From positions 1-18,154 of the forward strand of contig JBPPNE010000278.1 of NCBI GenBank assembly GCA_051306415.1: 18,154 nt of DNA, given 5' to 3'. How positions within the stretch are numbered: the first letter of the stretch is position 1; every line of letters begins with the position of its first letter. Under the pieces are notes generated by a model. The model was given only the letters and a program-made list of their open reading frames with translations. It had not been told where the DNA came from and did not search any database. The DNA is from CBDDRG01 sp051306415 (GTDB lineage Bacteria; Pseudomonadota; Gammaproteobacteria; Pseudomonadales; Porticoccaceae). The translations under genes were made by a program, and so were the position numbers. This document shows positions 6,306 through 14,852 of the stretch, piece by piece.

Positions 6306-7667
6306 ATGCAGGTTTCGATTGAGACGACCGCTGGGCTCGAGCGTCGCCTGACCGTTGGTTTACCCGCGGAGCAAATCGACAATGAAGTCCTGGAGCGCTT
6401 GCAAAAGGCATCCAAGACGGTGCGCATTGACGGATTTCGCAAGGGCAAGGTGCCCCTTCAGGTCGTGCGTCAGCGGTTCGGTAGCGGAGTTCGCCGCGAA
6501 GTGGTGGGAGAGATCCTCAACAGCTCTTTTTACGACGCGGTGGCTCAGCACAACCTTCGCCCGGCAGGCCCCCCAGCGATTCAGGAGATCAAGGATAAAC
6601 CGGGCCAGGACCTTCAGTATGTGGCGACATTTGAGGTCTACCCAGAAATCCAACTTATTGATTTTTCAACATTAGTGATTAGCAAGCCGGTCGCCGAGAT
6701 CACCGATGCGGATGTCGAGAAGGTGATTGAATCGTTGCGCAGGCAGCGTGCCAAATGGGTGGAAGTCGAGCGTCCCGCTGTCGATGGCGATCAGGCCAAT
6801 GTCGACTTTACCGGCACCCGCGATGGTGAGGCGTTCCCCGGTGGCAGTGCCACCGGCATGGATCTCATCCTGGGTTCCGGGCGCATGTTGCCGGGGTTTG
6901 AGTCCGCGCTTGTGGGATTGTCGGCGGGGGATCAGAAAACCCTTAGCTTGACGGTCCCCGAAGATTACCGGGCAGAGGAATTGCGGGGTGCCACGTTGAG
7001 CTTCGACGTCAAGATCAATGCGTTGCGGGAATCCCAGCCAGCGACGCTCGATCAGGGCTTTTTTGCCCTGTTCGGCGTGACCGAGGGGGGCGAAGAAGAA
7101 TTTCGCTGTAAAGTGCGTGACAACATGGGGTTGGAATTGGCGCGGGCGACAAAAAACAAAATCAAAAACCGGCTCATGAACCTGCTCTACGAGCGCCACG
7201 ATATTCCGCTGCCACAAGCACTGCTTGCCAATGAGATCGAAGGCTTGCGAGAGCGCATGCTGGCTCAGTTCGGGGGTGGTCAGCAATTTGATCCATCGCT
7301 GCTCCCCGATGACGTTTTTGTTGATCAGGCCAAGCGCCGAGTGACTCTTGGTCTACTGATTGTCGAAGTCGCGAAGGCCGGCAAGCTGGCTGTGGACGGT
7401 GATCGGGTGCGTGCACAGGTAGAGGAAATCGCTGCGACCTACGATCAGCCAGAGCAAGTTGTTCACCATTATTACCGCGACGAGCGCTTGTTAGGCAGTG
7501 TGCAAGCGGCTGTCATGGAAGAGCAGGTGGTTAACTACCTGCTGGGGCAGGCTAAGGTTTCCGATGAGATTGTCGATTATGAGAGTGTCCTGACCCCAGA
7601 TGCGCAGCCTGCGGCGGAGGAAGATACAGGGAGTGAGGGTGACAGCGGCAGTGAGGGGCGTGAATAG
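6306..7667 (+). CDS. tig: Trigger factor (ribosome-bound chaperone and prolyl isomerase)
   Basis: Trigger factor docks at the ribosomal exit tunnel and shields and folds nascent chains. The 453-residue product has the three family parts: an N-terminal ribosome-binding domain with the signature GFRKGKVP at residues 43-50, the same place as in E. coli; an FKBP-type peptidyl-prolyl isomerase domain at about 155-245 (VDFTGTRDGEAFPGG, SGRMLPGFESALVGL, VPEDYRAEELRGATLSFDVKI, short segments of one domain); and a helical C-terminal chaperone domain. The tail is acidic with Gly/Ser repeats (EEDTGSEGDSGSEGRE), slightly longer than the E. coli protein (432). The ATG follows GAGG nine bases upstream. It opens the tig-clpP-clpX-lon-hupB-ppiD series known from Pseudomonas and relatives. 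Confidence 0.98.
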   Translation: MQVSIETTAGLERRLTVGLPAEQIDNEVLERLQKASKTVRIDGFRKGKVPLQVVRQRFGSGVRREVVGEILNSSFYDAVAQHNLRPAGPPAIQEIKDKPGQDLQYVATFEVYPEIQLIDFSTLVISKPVAEITDADVEKVIESLRRQRAKWVEVERPAVDGDQANVDFTGTRDGEAFPGGSATGMDLILGSGRMLPGFESALVGLSAGDQKTLSLTVPEDYRAEELRGATLSFDVKINALRESQPATLDQGFFALFGVTEGGEEEFRCKVRDNMGLELARATKNKIKNRLMNLLYERHDIPLPQALLANEIEGLRERMLAQFGGGQQFDPSLLPDDVFVDQAKRRVTLGLLIVEVAKAGKLAVDGDRVRAQVEEIAATYDQPEQVVHHYYRDERLLGSVQAAVMEEQVVNYLLGQAKVSDEIVDYESVLTPDAQPAAEEDTGSEGDSGSEGRE

Positions 7668-7728
7668 ACCTGTCGCAGGGCCAGTGGCAGGGGGCAGGGG
7701 CGTCGCGATTCAAGGTGGTTTTGCCTGC

Positions 7729-7756
7729 TTGTCTTCTCTCCCGGCACAGTTACAAT
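7729..7756 (+). promoter_or_regulatory. Candidate sigma70 promoter for clpP
   Basis: TTGTCT (7729-7734) and TACAAT (7751-7756) are separated by 16 bases in the 116-base tig-clpP gap, matching consensus at 4 and 5 of 6 positions. Transcription would start near 7763 and give a leader of about 20 bases. A heat-shock promoter is common for clpP elsewhere, but none was seen here. Confidence 0.45.
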
Positions 7757-7783
7757 GCGACTTAATGATTTCAGAGAAATGAC

Positions 7784-8413
7784 ATGACCTATAGTGAGTT
7801 CGGATTCGCACCCGCAGTGCGGGGTGCCGGCGGGCTGGTGCCGATGGTGGTCGAGCAGACCGCCCGTGGCGAGCGCGCCTATGACATCTATTCGCGCTTG
7901 CTGAGAGAGCGGGTCATCTTTTTGGTGGGCCCGGTAGAGGATTATTCGGCCAATCTGGTCGTGGCACAGATGTTGTTTTTGGAGTCGGAGAATCCAGATA
8001 AAGATATTCATCTTTATATCAATTCTCCAGGTGGTTCGGTGACCGCCGGATTATCGATCTACGACACCATGCAGTTCATCAAGCCGGACGTCAGCACCAT
8101 GTGCATTGGCCAGGCGGCCAGTATGGGCGCGTTTTTGCTAGCCGCTGGCACCCCCGGCAAACGCTTCGTGCTGCCCAATTCTCGATGCATGATCCATCAG
8201 CCGAGTGGCGGTGCGCAGGGTCAGGCGTCGGATATCCATATCCATGCCCAGGAAATTCTCAAGATCCGTGATCGGTTGAACCAGCTTCTGGCACAACACA
8301 CGGGACAGTCCATCGACAAGATCCAGCTCGATACGGAACGCGATAATTTTCTCGATGCCGCCCAGGCCAAAGCCTATGGTTTGGTCGACGGAGTGCTTGA
8401 CAAGCGGGTATAG
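7784..8413 (+). CDS. clpP: ATP-dependent Clp protease proteolytic subunit
   Basis: ClpP forms the double-ring serine protease chamber that degrades proteins unfolded and fed in by ClpX or ClpA. At 209 residues it has the normal length. The catalytic triad is visible as Ser113 (GQAASMGAFLL), His138 (CMIHQPSGGAQGQASD) and Asp187 (DTERDNFLDAAQA), each two residues later than in E. coli. YINSPGGSVTAGLSIYDTM gives the oxyanion-binding strand. The N-terminal 15 or so residues would be the propeptide removed by self-cleavage. The ATG at 7784 has a weak AGAGA upstream. clpX follows after an 89-base gap in the same direction, the usual partner arrangement. Confidence 0.98.
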   Translation: MTYSEFGFAPAVRGAGGLVPMVVEQTARGERAYDIYSRLLRERVIFLVGPVEDYSANLVVAQMLFLESENPDKDIHLYINSPGGSVTAGLSIYDTMQFIKPDVSTMCIGQAASMGAFLLAAGTPGKRFVLPNSRCMIHQPSGGAQGQASDIHIHAQEILKIRDRLNQLLAQHTGQSIDKIQLDTERDNFLDAAQAKAYGLVDGVLDKRV

Positions 8414-8502
8414 AAGGATGTGCAGAGCCCAAGACAAACTCCTTTTTTTGGTTTAGTGTTTGCTAGGCAAGTCGGTGACGATTTTCCGTTGAGGAGAGGA
8501 CG

Positions 8503-9786
8503 GTGGCTAAACAGCAAGGTGGGGACAGCGACAAACTTCTGTACTGCTCCTTTTGTGGCAAGAGCCAGCATGAGGTGCGCAAGCTAATTGCGGGGCCTTC
8601 CGTCTTTATCTGCGATGAATGTGTCGATCTGTGTAATGACATTATTTCCGAGGAAATTCGTGACGCCGAGACCACGGAGGCCGGTGATCGGCTACCTATT
8701 CCGCAGGCGATCTGCGATATTCTCGATCAGTATGTGATCGGTCAGCGGCGCGCCAAGAAAGTGTTGTCGGTCGCCGTATACAACCACTACAAGCGGTTGA
8801 AGCACGGTGACAAGGCCGCCCGCAGTGATGTCGAACTGAGCAAGAGCAACATACTTTTGGTCGGGCCAACAGGCAGTGGTAAAACCCTGCTCGCGGAAAC
8901 GCTAGCCAGGCTGCTTAATGTGCCCTTCACTATCGCCGATGCCACCACCCTCACTGAGGCGGGTTATGTCGGTGAGGACGTTGAAAACATCATCCAGAAG
9001 TTGCTGCAAAAATGCGATTACGATGTCGAGAAGGCTCAGCGAGGCATCGTTTATATCGATGAGATTGACAAGATTTCACGCAAATCGGACAACCCGTCGA
9101 TTACCCGTGATGTGTCCGGCGAAGGTGTCCAGCAGGCTCTTTTGAAGCTTATTGAGGGCACTATTGCTTCGGTGCCACCTCAAGGGGGGCGCAAACATCC
9201 GCAGCAGGAGTTTTTGCAGGTCAACACCAGTAACATCCTGTTCATTTGCGGCGGCGCCTTTTCTGGACTCGAAAAAGTTATCCAGGATCGATCTGAGAAA
9301 AGCGGAATCGGTTTTGGTGCCGTGGTCAAAAGCAAGGATCAGCAGCGCAATATTGGAGAGACTCTGGCCGAGTTGCGCCCGGAAGATCTGGTTCGCTACG
9401 GGTTGATTCCCGAGTTTGTCGGCCGCCTGCCAGTGATTGCGACACTGGAAGAACTCGACCAAGAGGCATTGATCAATATCCTGGTCGAACCCAAAAACTC
9501 TCTGTCCAGGCAATACGCCACGCTCTTTGAAATGGAAGGCGTTGAGCTGGACATTCGCCGCGACGCGCTTGAGGCGATTGCCGGCAAGGCGCTTGAACGG
9601 AAAACGGGTGCTCGTGGCCTGCGGTCGATTCTCGAAAGCGTCCTGCTCGATACCATGTATGAAATTCCGTCGAAGAAAGATGTCCACAAAGTGGTCATTG
9701 ACGCGGCTGTAATCCGTGGTGAATCCGAGCCTCTATTGGTGTATCAGAATCCTGATAAAGCCAGGGCGGCTGGCGACGACAAGTAG
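8503..9786 (+). CDS. clpX: Clp protease ATP-binding subunit ClpX
   Basis: ClpX is the AAA+ unfoldase that recognises tagged substrates such as SsrA-tailed proteins and threads them into ClpP. The 427-residue product starts at a GTG preceded by GAGGAGAGG. It has the N-terminal zinc-binding domain with Cys15, Cys18, Cys37 and Cys40, Walker A GPTGSGKT (121-128), pore loop GYVG (154-157), Walker B IVYIDE (182-187) and the IGF loop (269-271) that docks onto ClpP. VRYGLIPEFVGRLPV and the sensor-2 region KTGARGLRSILE are intact. Everything needed for ClpXP is present. A stem-loop follows the stop. Confidence 0.98.
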   Translation: MAKQQGGDSDKLLYCSFCGKSQHEVRKLIAGPSVFICDECVDLCNDIISEEIRDAETTEAGDRLPIPQAICDILDQYVIGQRRAKKVLSVAVYNHYKRLKHGDKAARSDVELSKSNILLVGPTGSGKTLLAETLARLLNVPFTIADATTLTEAGYVGEDVENIIQKLLQKCDYDVEKAQRGIVYIDEIDKISRKSDNPSITRDVSGEGVQQALLKLIEGTIASVPPQGGRKHPQQEFLQVNTSNILFICGGAFSGLEKVIQDRSEKSGIGFGAVVKSKDQQRNIGETLAELRPEDLVRYGLIPEFVGRLPVIATLEELDQEALINILVEPKNSLSRQYATLFEMEGVELDIRRDALEAIAGKALERKTGARGLRSILESVLLDTMYEIPSKKDVHKVVIDAAVIRGESEPLLVYQNPDKARAAGDDK

Positions 9787-9789
9787 ACG

Positions 9790-9814
9790 AACAAGGGCCG
9801 GAATGGCCCTTGTT
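9790..9814 (+). terminator. Stem-loop after clpX
   Basis: AACAAGGGCC (9790-9799) and GGCCCTTGTT (9805-9814) form a perfect 10-base-pair stem with a 5-base loop, starting 4 bases after the clpX stop. No T run follows directly (GCGTTA comes next), so termination may be partial, or the stem may protect the clpPX mRNA 3' end. It separates clpX from lon. Confidence 0.5.
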
Positions 9815-9826
9815 GCGTTAACCCCG

Positions 9827-9854
9827 GTTGTTTTTTTGGTGGCAGCCCCCACAT
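9827..9854 (+). promoter_or_regulatory. Possible heat-shock (sigma32-like) promoter of lon
   Basis: GTTGTTT (9827-9833) and CCCCCACAT (9846-9854) are 12 bases apart, resembling the -35 CTTGAAA and -10 CCCCATNT of sigma32 promoters. The -10-like C run is suggestive, the -35 match poor. lon is under sigma32 control in many proteobacteria, which is why the site is listed. A start near 9860 would give a leader of about 40 bases. Confidence 0.3.
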
Positions 9855-9899
9855 CCTTCGATATCAGATGCATGGGCTTTAGCCCCTACCGAGGTCGAG

Positions 9900-12335
9900 A
9901 TGGTAAAGGATAACTTCGAACAACCGATCAGCACCACGCTGCCAATGCTTCCCCTGCGCGATGTGGTGGTCTTTCCCCACATGGTCGTGCCGCTGTTCGT
10001 GGGCCGCGAAAAATCGATTCTGGCGATGGAAGCGGCAATGGCGCAACAGAAAAAGCAGATTTTCCTGGTTGCCCAATGCGATCCGGCGATTGATGACCCG
10101 GGTTTGGCGGATGTCTATGACGTGGGGACATTGGCGACCATTCTGCAGATGCTGAAATTGCCAGACGGCACCGTCAAGGTGTTGGTTGAGGGTGGTGAGC
10201 GCGCTCGCGTCGATAACATTCGCGATGATAATGGCTATTATTCGGTGGATTTTGAGGTCATGGCAAGGGATGAGCTCACCTCAATCGAAGTCGATGCGCT
10301 GATGCGCGCATTGAATAGCCGGCTTGAGCAGTACGTTAACTCCAGCAAGAAAATCCCGTCCGAGGTCATTACCATGGTCGCCGGCATCGACGAGCCGGGC
10401 CGGCTCGCCGATACCATCGCTACTCACATGACGCTCAATCTCCAGCAAAAGCAGGAAATCCTTGAGATCGTTGACAGGAAGAAGCGCATTGAGCATTTGC
10501 TGGCGTTGATGGAATCCGAGCTCGACATCGTTCAGGTCGAACAGCGTATCCGCGGGCGCGTCAAAAAGCAGATGGAAAAAAGCCAGCGCGAGTATTATCT
10601 CAACGAGCAGATGAAGGCGATCCAGAAAGAGCTTGGAGAGCTCGATGACGCGCCCAGTGAGATCGACCAGCTGGAAACGAGGATCCGCGATGCGGGCATG
10701 CCCAAGCCTGTTTTTGACAAGGCCAAAGCCGAGCTTAACAAGCTCAAAATGATGTCGCCGATGTCCGCCGAGGCCTCGGTGGTGCGCAGCTATATCGATT
10801 GGCTGGTGAATGTGCCGTGGAAAAAGGCGAGCAAGGTTCATCATGACCTCGCGCGTGCCGAGCGCATTCTGAATGAAGATCACTTTGGTCTGGAGGACGT
10901 CAAGGAGCGGGTGCTGGAGTTCCTGGCTGTTCAGAAACGAGTCAAAAAACCGAAAGGCCCAGTGCTCTGTTTGGTCGGGCCTCCGGGCGTTGGCAAGACT
11001 TCGCTGGGTGAGTCCATTGCGCGTGCCACCGGTCGCAAGTTCGTCCGCATGTCTCTCGGTGGCGTCCGCGACGAGGCGGAGATACGCGGTCACCGCCGGA
11101 CCTACATTGGGTCATTGCCGGGGAAGCTGATTCAGAAAATGGCCAAGGCGGGGGTCAAAAACCCGCTGTTTCTGTTTGACGAAATCGACAAAATGGGGAT
11201 GGACAGCCGTGGTGATCCGGCGTCTGCGCTGTTGGAAGTGCTCGACCCGGAGCAGAACAATACCTTTAGTGATCATTATCTGGAGGTGGATTACGACCTT
11301 TCCCAGGTGATGTTTATCTGCACTGCAAATTCGATGAATATCCCGGGACCTCTGCTTGATCGCATGGAAGTGATTCGCTTGCCCGGCTACACCGAGCAGG
11401 AAAAAATTAGTATTGCAGAAAAATATCTGTTGCCCAAACAGCGCATCGCGAACGGCCTGACGGCTGATGAATTGGCGGTCGATGAGGCGGCGATCGCGGA
11501 TATGATCCGTTACTACACTCGCGAGGCCGGTGTTCGGGGTTTGGAGCGGGCCTTGGCGAAGATCTGCCGCAAAGTGGTTACCCGCCACAGCAAAGAGAAA
11601 GGCAACCACATCGTGCGGGTGGTGCCAGGTCAGCTAGAAGATCTGATGGGGGTACGGCAGTTTGATTTTGGTCGCGCCGAGGAGCACAACCAGATCGGGC
11701 AGGTCACTGGCCTCGCGTGGACGTCCGTCGGCGGCGAGTTGTTGACCATTGAGGTCGCCGCTGTGCCCGGAAAGGGTCAGGTCATCAAGACGGGCTCCCT
11801 GGGCGACGTCATGCAGGAATCGATACAGGCGGCGCTGACAGTCGTGCGCAGTCGCGCACAGGCCCTGGGCATTGCTCGCGATTTTCATCAAAAGCGGGAT
11901 CTACATATCCATGTGCCGGAGGGTGCAACACCGAAGGATGGCCCGAGCGCGGGTATTGCGATGTGCACGGCTATTGTCTCTGTACTGACGGAAATTCCCG
12001 TGCGCGCCGAAGTCGCCATGACGGGCGAAATTACGCTGCGGGGACAGGTGTTGAAAATCGGCGGCCTCAAGGAGAAATTATTGGCGGCCCACCGGGGTGG
12101 CATCCGCAAGGTTGTCATTCCCCACGATAATGTTAGCGATTTGAAGGAGATTCCGGACAACATCAAGGCCGATCTGGAGATTACTCCGGTGAAGTGGATT
12201 GATGATGTATTGGCGATTGCGCTGGAATCCTTGCCAATATCGCTGTCGGACGAGGATTACAATCGTGTCGCCAGTGAGACTGCCGGAGAAGACAAAGGCG
12301 ACGGCCAAGGTAGTCAGCGAATGAACACGCATTGA
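9900..12335 (+). CDS. lon: ATP-dependent protease Lon
   Basis: Lon is a cytoplasmic AAA+ serine protease that removes misfolded proteins and short-lived regulators. From ATG 9900 (GAGG five bases upstream) it is 811 residues. A TTG at 9828 would add 24 residues unlike Lon (FFWWQPPHPSIS...) and is not preferred. The order is the N-terminal substrate domain beginning LPMLPLRDVVVFPHMVVPLFVGR, a coiled linker (KSQREYYLNEQMKAIQKELG), Walker A GPPGVGKT (360-367), Walker B LFLFDEIDKM, then the protease domain with catalytic Ser683 in PKDGPSAGIAM and Lys726 in GGLKEKLLAA. These match E. coli Ser679 and Lys722. The C-terminal tail is short, charged and variable. hupB follows after 189 bases and has its own promoter. 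Confidence 0.98.
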   Translation: MVKDNFEQPISTTLPMLPLRDVVVFPHMVVPLFVGREKSILAMEAAMAQQKKQIFLVAQCDPAIDDPGLADVYDVGTLATILQMLKLPDGTVKVLVEGGERARVDNIRDDNGYYSVDFEVMARDELTSIEVDALMRALNSRLEQYVNSSKKIPSEVITMVAGIDEPGRLADTIATHMTLNLQQKQEILEIVDRKKRIEHLLALMESELDIVQVEQRIRGRVKKQMEKSQREYYLNEQMKAIQKELGELDDAPSEIDQLETRIRDAGMPKPVFDKAKAELNKLKMMSPMSAEASVVRSYIDWLVNVPWKKASKVHHDLARAERILNEDHFGLEDVKERVLEFLAVQKRVKKPKGPVLCLVGPPGVGKTSLGESIARATGRKFVRMSLGGVRDEAEIRGHRRTYIGSLPGKLIQKMAKAGVKNPLFLFDEIDKMGMDSRGDPASALLEVLDPEQNNTFSDHYLEVDYDLSQVMFICTANSMNIPGPLLDRMEVIRLPGYTEQEKISIAEKYLLPKQRIANGLTADELAVDEAAIADMIRYYTREAGVRGLERALAKICRKVVTRHSKEKGNHIVRVVPGQLEDLMGVRQFDFGRAEEHNQIGQVTGLAWTSVGGELLTIEVAAVPGKGQVIKTGSLGDVMQESIQAALTVVRSRAQALGIARDFHQKRDLHIHVPEGATPKDGPSAGIAMCTAIVSVLTEIPVRAEVAMTGEITLRGQVLKIGGLKEKLLAAHRGGIRKVVIPHDNVSDLKEIPDNIKADLEITPVKWIDDVLAIALESLPISLSDEDYNRVASETAGEDKGDGQGSQRMNTH

Positions 12336-12376
12336 TGATTTGGATGCCCATGAGTGACGTAATTGCATAGTCTTCC

Positions 12377-12405
12377 TTGACCTCCAGCTAGCAGGTTGGT
12401 ATAAA
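12377..12405 (+). promoter_or_regulatory. Sigma70 promoter of hupB
   Basis: TTGACC (12377-12382) and TATAAA (12400-12405) are separated by exactly 17 bases, each matching consensus at 5 of 6 positions. The start would be near 12412, leaving a leader of about 113 bases before the hupB GTG. GCAGG (12391-12395) and CCTGC (12407-12411) form a short inverted repeat across the -10 box, a possible regulatory site. Confidence 0.7.
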
Positions 12406-12524
12406 GCCTGCGCTCTTGCCAACGAATTTGACGGACAATAAAGTTAGATGGAATGAATAGGTATCGCTTGCGTGGTACTTGATCTTTCAATAGCGGAATT
12501 GACCAAAATAAATAGAGGTTTAAG

Positions 12525-12797
12525 GTGAATAAATCGGAACTCATTGATGCTATTGCCGATGCCGCGGACATTTCCAAGGCTTCTGCAGGTCGCGCGCTTG
12601 ATGGCGCAGTCGAAGCAATTGCTACCGCGTTGAAGAGAGGCGATCCGGTTGCGTTGGTTGGCTTTGGCACCTTCGCGGTCAAGCATCGCCCGGCACGGTT
12701 GGGTCGCAATCCTCGGACTGGTGATGAAATCAAGATTGCAGCGTCTAATGTGCCCGGATTCAAGGCGGGCAAAGCACTCAAAGACGCGGTCAACTAG
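12525..12797 (+). CDS. hupB: DNA-binding protein HU (beta type)
   Basis: HU is a small histone-like dimer that bends and compacts DNA without sequence specificity. The 90-residue product has the exact family length and layout: N-terminal helices (NKSELIDAIADAADISKASAGRAL in two parts), the signature VALVGFGTFAVKHRPARLGRNP running into the DNA-embracing arm with its conserved proline (RNPRTGDEI), and the closing helix KAGKALKDAVN. The start is a GTG, supported by AGAGG a few bases upstream and by the normal MNKSEL beginning. It lies between lon and ppiD as in Pseudomonas, with its own promoter and a strong terminator, so it is an independent unit suited to high expression. Confidence 0.97.
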   Translation: MNKSELIDAIADAADISKASAGRALDGAVEAIATALKRGDPVALVGFGTFAVKHRPARLGRNPRTGDEIKIAASNVPGFKAGKALKDAVN

Positions 12798-12840
12798 TGC
12801 TAACCAAGTAGTCGATTAGCTGAAGGTAGAAATGGTCATG

Positions 12841-12878
12841 GCAAAAAGGCGCATCCCGGTGCGCCTTTTTGCTTTTTT
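12841..12878 (+). terminator. Intrinsic terminator of hupB
   Basis: GCAAAAAGGCGCA (12841-12853) and TGCGCCTTTTTGC (12860-12872) form a perfect 13-base-pair stem with a 6-base loop, followed by six Ts (12873-12878). It lies 43 bases after the hupB stop. It is the clearest rho-independent terminator in the window and separates hupB from ppiD. Confidence 0.9.
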
Positions 12879-12917
12879 GAATTCGCCTGATGAGGGCTAT
12901 TGAAAAAAGGTAGATAA

Positions 12918-14792
12918 ATGCTGCAGGATTTTCGTGAGCGCATAAAAGGTGTCGCGCTGTGGCTGGTTGTGTTGATCGCTATACCTTTCGTCTTTTTCGG
13001 GGTCGATTCGTTTTTTACAGGTGGTGCCGCGACGGATGCTGCTGTGAGCGTCAATGGCGAAAAGATCACAAAGCTTGAGCTCGAGCGGGCGATAGCGATA
13101 CAAAGACAAACGCTGCTCAGTCAAAAGGACGGACTTGACCCAGAGTTGTTGGATGACGATCAACTGCGTGGTCCAGTGCAGCAAGGCTTGATTCGTGAAA
13201 AAGTCATGGAACAGGCGGCGAGAGCGCGACATCTGGCGGTCGCGCCACAGACTCTCGCGGAAATACTTCGCAATGAATCGGCTTTTCATTCTGACGGTCG
13301 CTTCGATAAAGCGAGGTATGAATTTGTTCTGCGACAAATGGGCTATTCGCCGCAAACCTACAATGCGTTATTGCAGAACAAACTGCTCGTGGGTCAATTG
13401 GCGGCGGGTGTGTCGGGAACCGGGTTTGCCACCGTTTGGGAAGTTCAACTGCTGCTCGAATTGCTGGAACAACGTCGAAATTTTGCCTACCTGATCATCC
13501 CGGTGGCTCCGGTGATTAGTCAGATCGGGGTAAGCGACCAGGAAAGCAAAACCTTTTACGACGACAATCAGAGCTTTTTTCAGGCCGAGGAGCAGGTTGT
13601 TGTCGATTATCTAGAGATTAAACCCGATGAACTGTTGCGCGACATAACGATTACCGAAGAGGACGTCCGCAAGCAATATGCGGACGAAGTCGCCAAACAT
13701 GTCATCGGTGAAAGGCGCCACGTCGCCCACATCCTGGTGGCGCCAAAAGCAGATAATAGTCACCAGAAGACGCTTGCTGAAATCGGCAAAAAAATTGCTG
13801 ACGGTGAGGGCTTTGGCAAATTGGCCAGCGCTTACAGCGAGGATAGTGGGAGTGCTGGACAGGGCGGCGATGTGGGTTTTGTTGAGCCGGGTGCTTTTCC
13901 TGAACAGTTTGAAAAGGTGGTGGCACAGTTGAAAGTGGGTGAGGTGTCGGCGCCGGTGAAGACGGAAAGCGGTCTGCATTTGATCAAACTGCTGGAGCTT
14001 CAGGCTGCGCCCAAGTTGTCCTTCGAACAAGAAAAAGATCGGATCAAGCGAGAATTGCAGCAGGCACAGGTCGCGGAGCTGTTACCCGAGAAAGTGAGCC
14101 AGCTGAAGGAGTTGACCTACAACGCCGAAAATCTTGCCGACGTTGGCAAGACGTTAGGCTTGCCCGTGCGCGTTTCCAAACCCTTTTCACGCATCGGCGG
14201 TGACGGAGTGGCTGCATTTCCTGCTGTTGTCGCTGCGGCGTTCAGCGAAGGGGTTCTGGAAAATCGGTACGCCAGCGACGTCCTCGAACTCGCCGATGGT
14301 TCCATGGTAGTGCTCAAAGTGCGCCAGCACCTGCCGGCGACGATCATGCCGCTCGCGGACGTACGCCCACAAATAGTGGAAAAACTGAAGGCGGATAAAG
14401 CCCGTGTGCTGCTGGACGGGCGTGCCAATGCTATCGCCAAGCGCATTCGCAACGGTGAGAGTGTTGGAGATGTTGCGAAAAGCGAGAAGTTGCAGTGGCA
14501 GATCAGCGTCGATACCAAGCGATTTGCCGATGGGGTAAATCCGGAGCTTCGCGATAAGGCCTTTGCTCTGCCGGCGACCGGCTCACTGCCCGCCGTGGAT
14601 ACCTTGGTAACGAGCGGCGGCGATCATATTGTGCTCGCTCTGCTGGCGATTGAGCCGGGCGATGGCAAGCAGTTGTCAGCGGACGAGCGTGGGCGGTTGG
14701 AACAGTCGACTCTACGGTCATTGGCGGGGCGAGATTACAAAGCGTATGAAGCTCTCGTGGTGGCTGACGCGAAGATCGTCAGTAAGGATTGA
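12918..14792 (+). CDS. ppiD: Periplasmic folding factor PpiD (SurA-like N domain, parvulin domain)
   Basis: PpiD is anchored in the inner membrane by one N-terminal helix next to the Sec translocon and helps newly exported outer-membrane proteins fold. The 624-residue product, near the E. coli length of 623, has a cytoplasmic start (MLQDFRERIKG), a membrane helix at about 12-33, a SurA-type chaperone region (VNGEKITKLELERAI at 45-59 onward) and a parvulin domain at about 266-361 (RRHVAHILVAPK, FGKLASAYSEDSGSAGQGGDVG, SGLHLIKLLE). The C-terminal half is another chaperone lobe. In E. coli the parvulin domain of PpiD lacks isomerase activity; whether that holds here cannot be told by eye. The ATG has AAGG eight bases upstream. 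Transcription must start after the hupB terminator, but no clear promoter was seen in the 40-base gap. Confidence 0.96.
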   Translation: MLQDFRERIKGVALWLVVLIAIPFVFFGVDSFFTGGAATDAAVSVNGEKITKLELERAIAIQRQTLLSQKDGLDPELLDDDQLRGPVQQGLIREKVMEQAARARHLAVAPQTLAEILRNESAFHSDGRFDKARYEFVLRQMGYSPQTYNALLQNKLLVGQLAAGVSGTGFATVWEVQLLLELLEQRRNFAYLIIPVAPVISQIGVSDQESKTFYDDNQSFFQAEEQVVVDYLEIKPDELLRDITITEEDVRKQYADEVAKHVIGERRHVAHILVAPKADNSHQKTLAEIGKKIADGEGFGKLASAYSEDSGSAGQGGDVGFVEPGAFPEQFEKVVAQLKVGEVSAPVKTESGLHLIKLLELQAAPKLSFEQEKDRIKRELQQAQVAELLPEKVSQLKELTYNAENLADVGKTLGLPVRVSKPFSRIGGDGVAAFPAVVAAAFSEGVLENRYASDVLELADGSMVVLKVRQHLPATIMPLADVRPQIVEKLKADKARVLLDGRANAIAKRIRNGESVGDVAKSEKLQWQISVDTKRFADGVNPELRDKAFALPATGSLPAVDTLVTSGGDHIVLALLAIEPGDGKQLSADERGRLEQSTLRSLAGRDYKAYEALVVADAKIVSKD

Positions 14793-14815
14793 TAGAGTGA
14801 GGGGCCACCGTGAGT

Positions 14816-14836
14816 GCAGTTTTCTACTGCTTTATT
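14816..14836 (+). terminator. Weak hairpin after ppiD
   Basis: GCAGT (14816-14820) and ACTGC (14826-14830) form a 5-base-pair stem followed by TTTATT. It lies in the 60-base gap between the convergent ppiD and DUF3014 genes and may end ppiD transcription. The stem is short, so this is tentative. Confidence 0.3.
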
Positions 14837-14852
14837 GCGTACGGCTGCGTTT

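Noticed and set aside
9828..9899. Longer Lon start at a TTG
   Set aside because: It adds 24 residues not found in Lon and overlaps the promoter candidate; ATG 9900 has a ribosome binding site.
10281..11093. 270-codon open frame antisense to lon
   Set aside because: Lon is intact on the plus strand; the composition of the antisense product is that of a mirrored coding sequence.
12428..12450. TTGACG followed by TAGATG as a second hupB promoter
   Set aside because: The spacer is only 11 bases, and no better -10 box lies at 16-18 bases.
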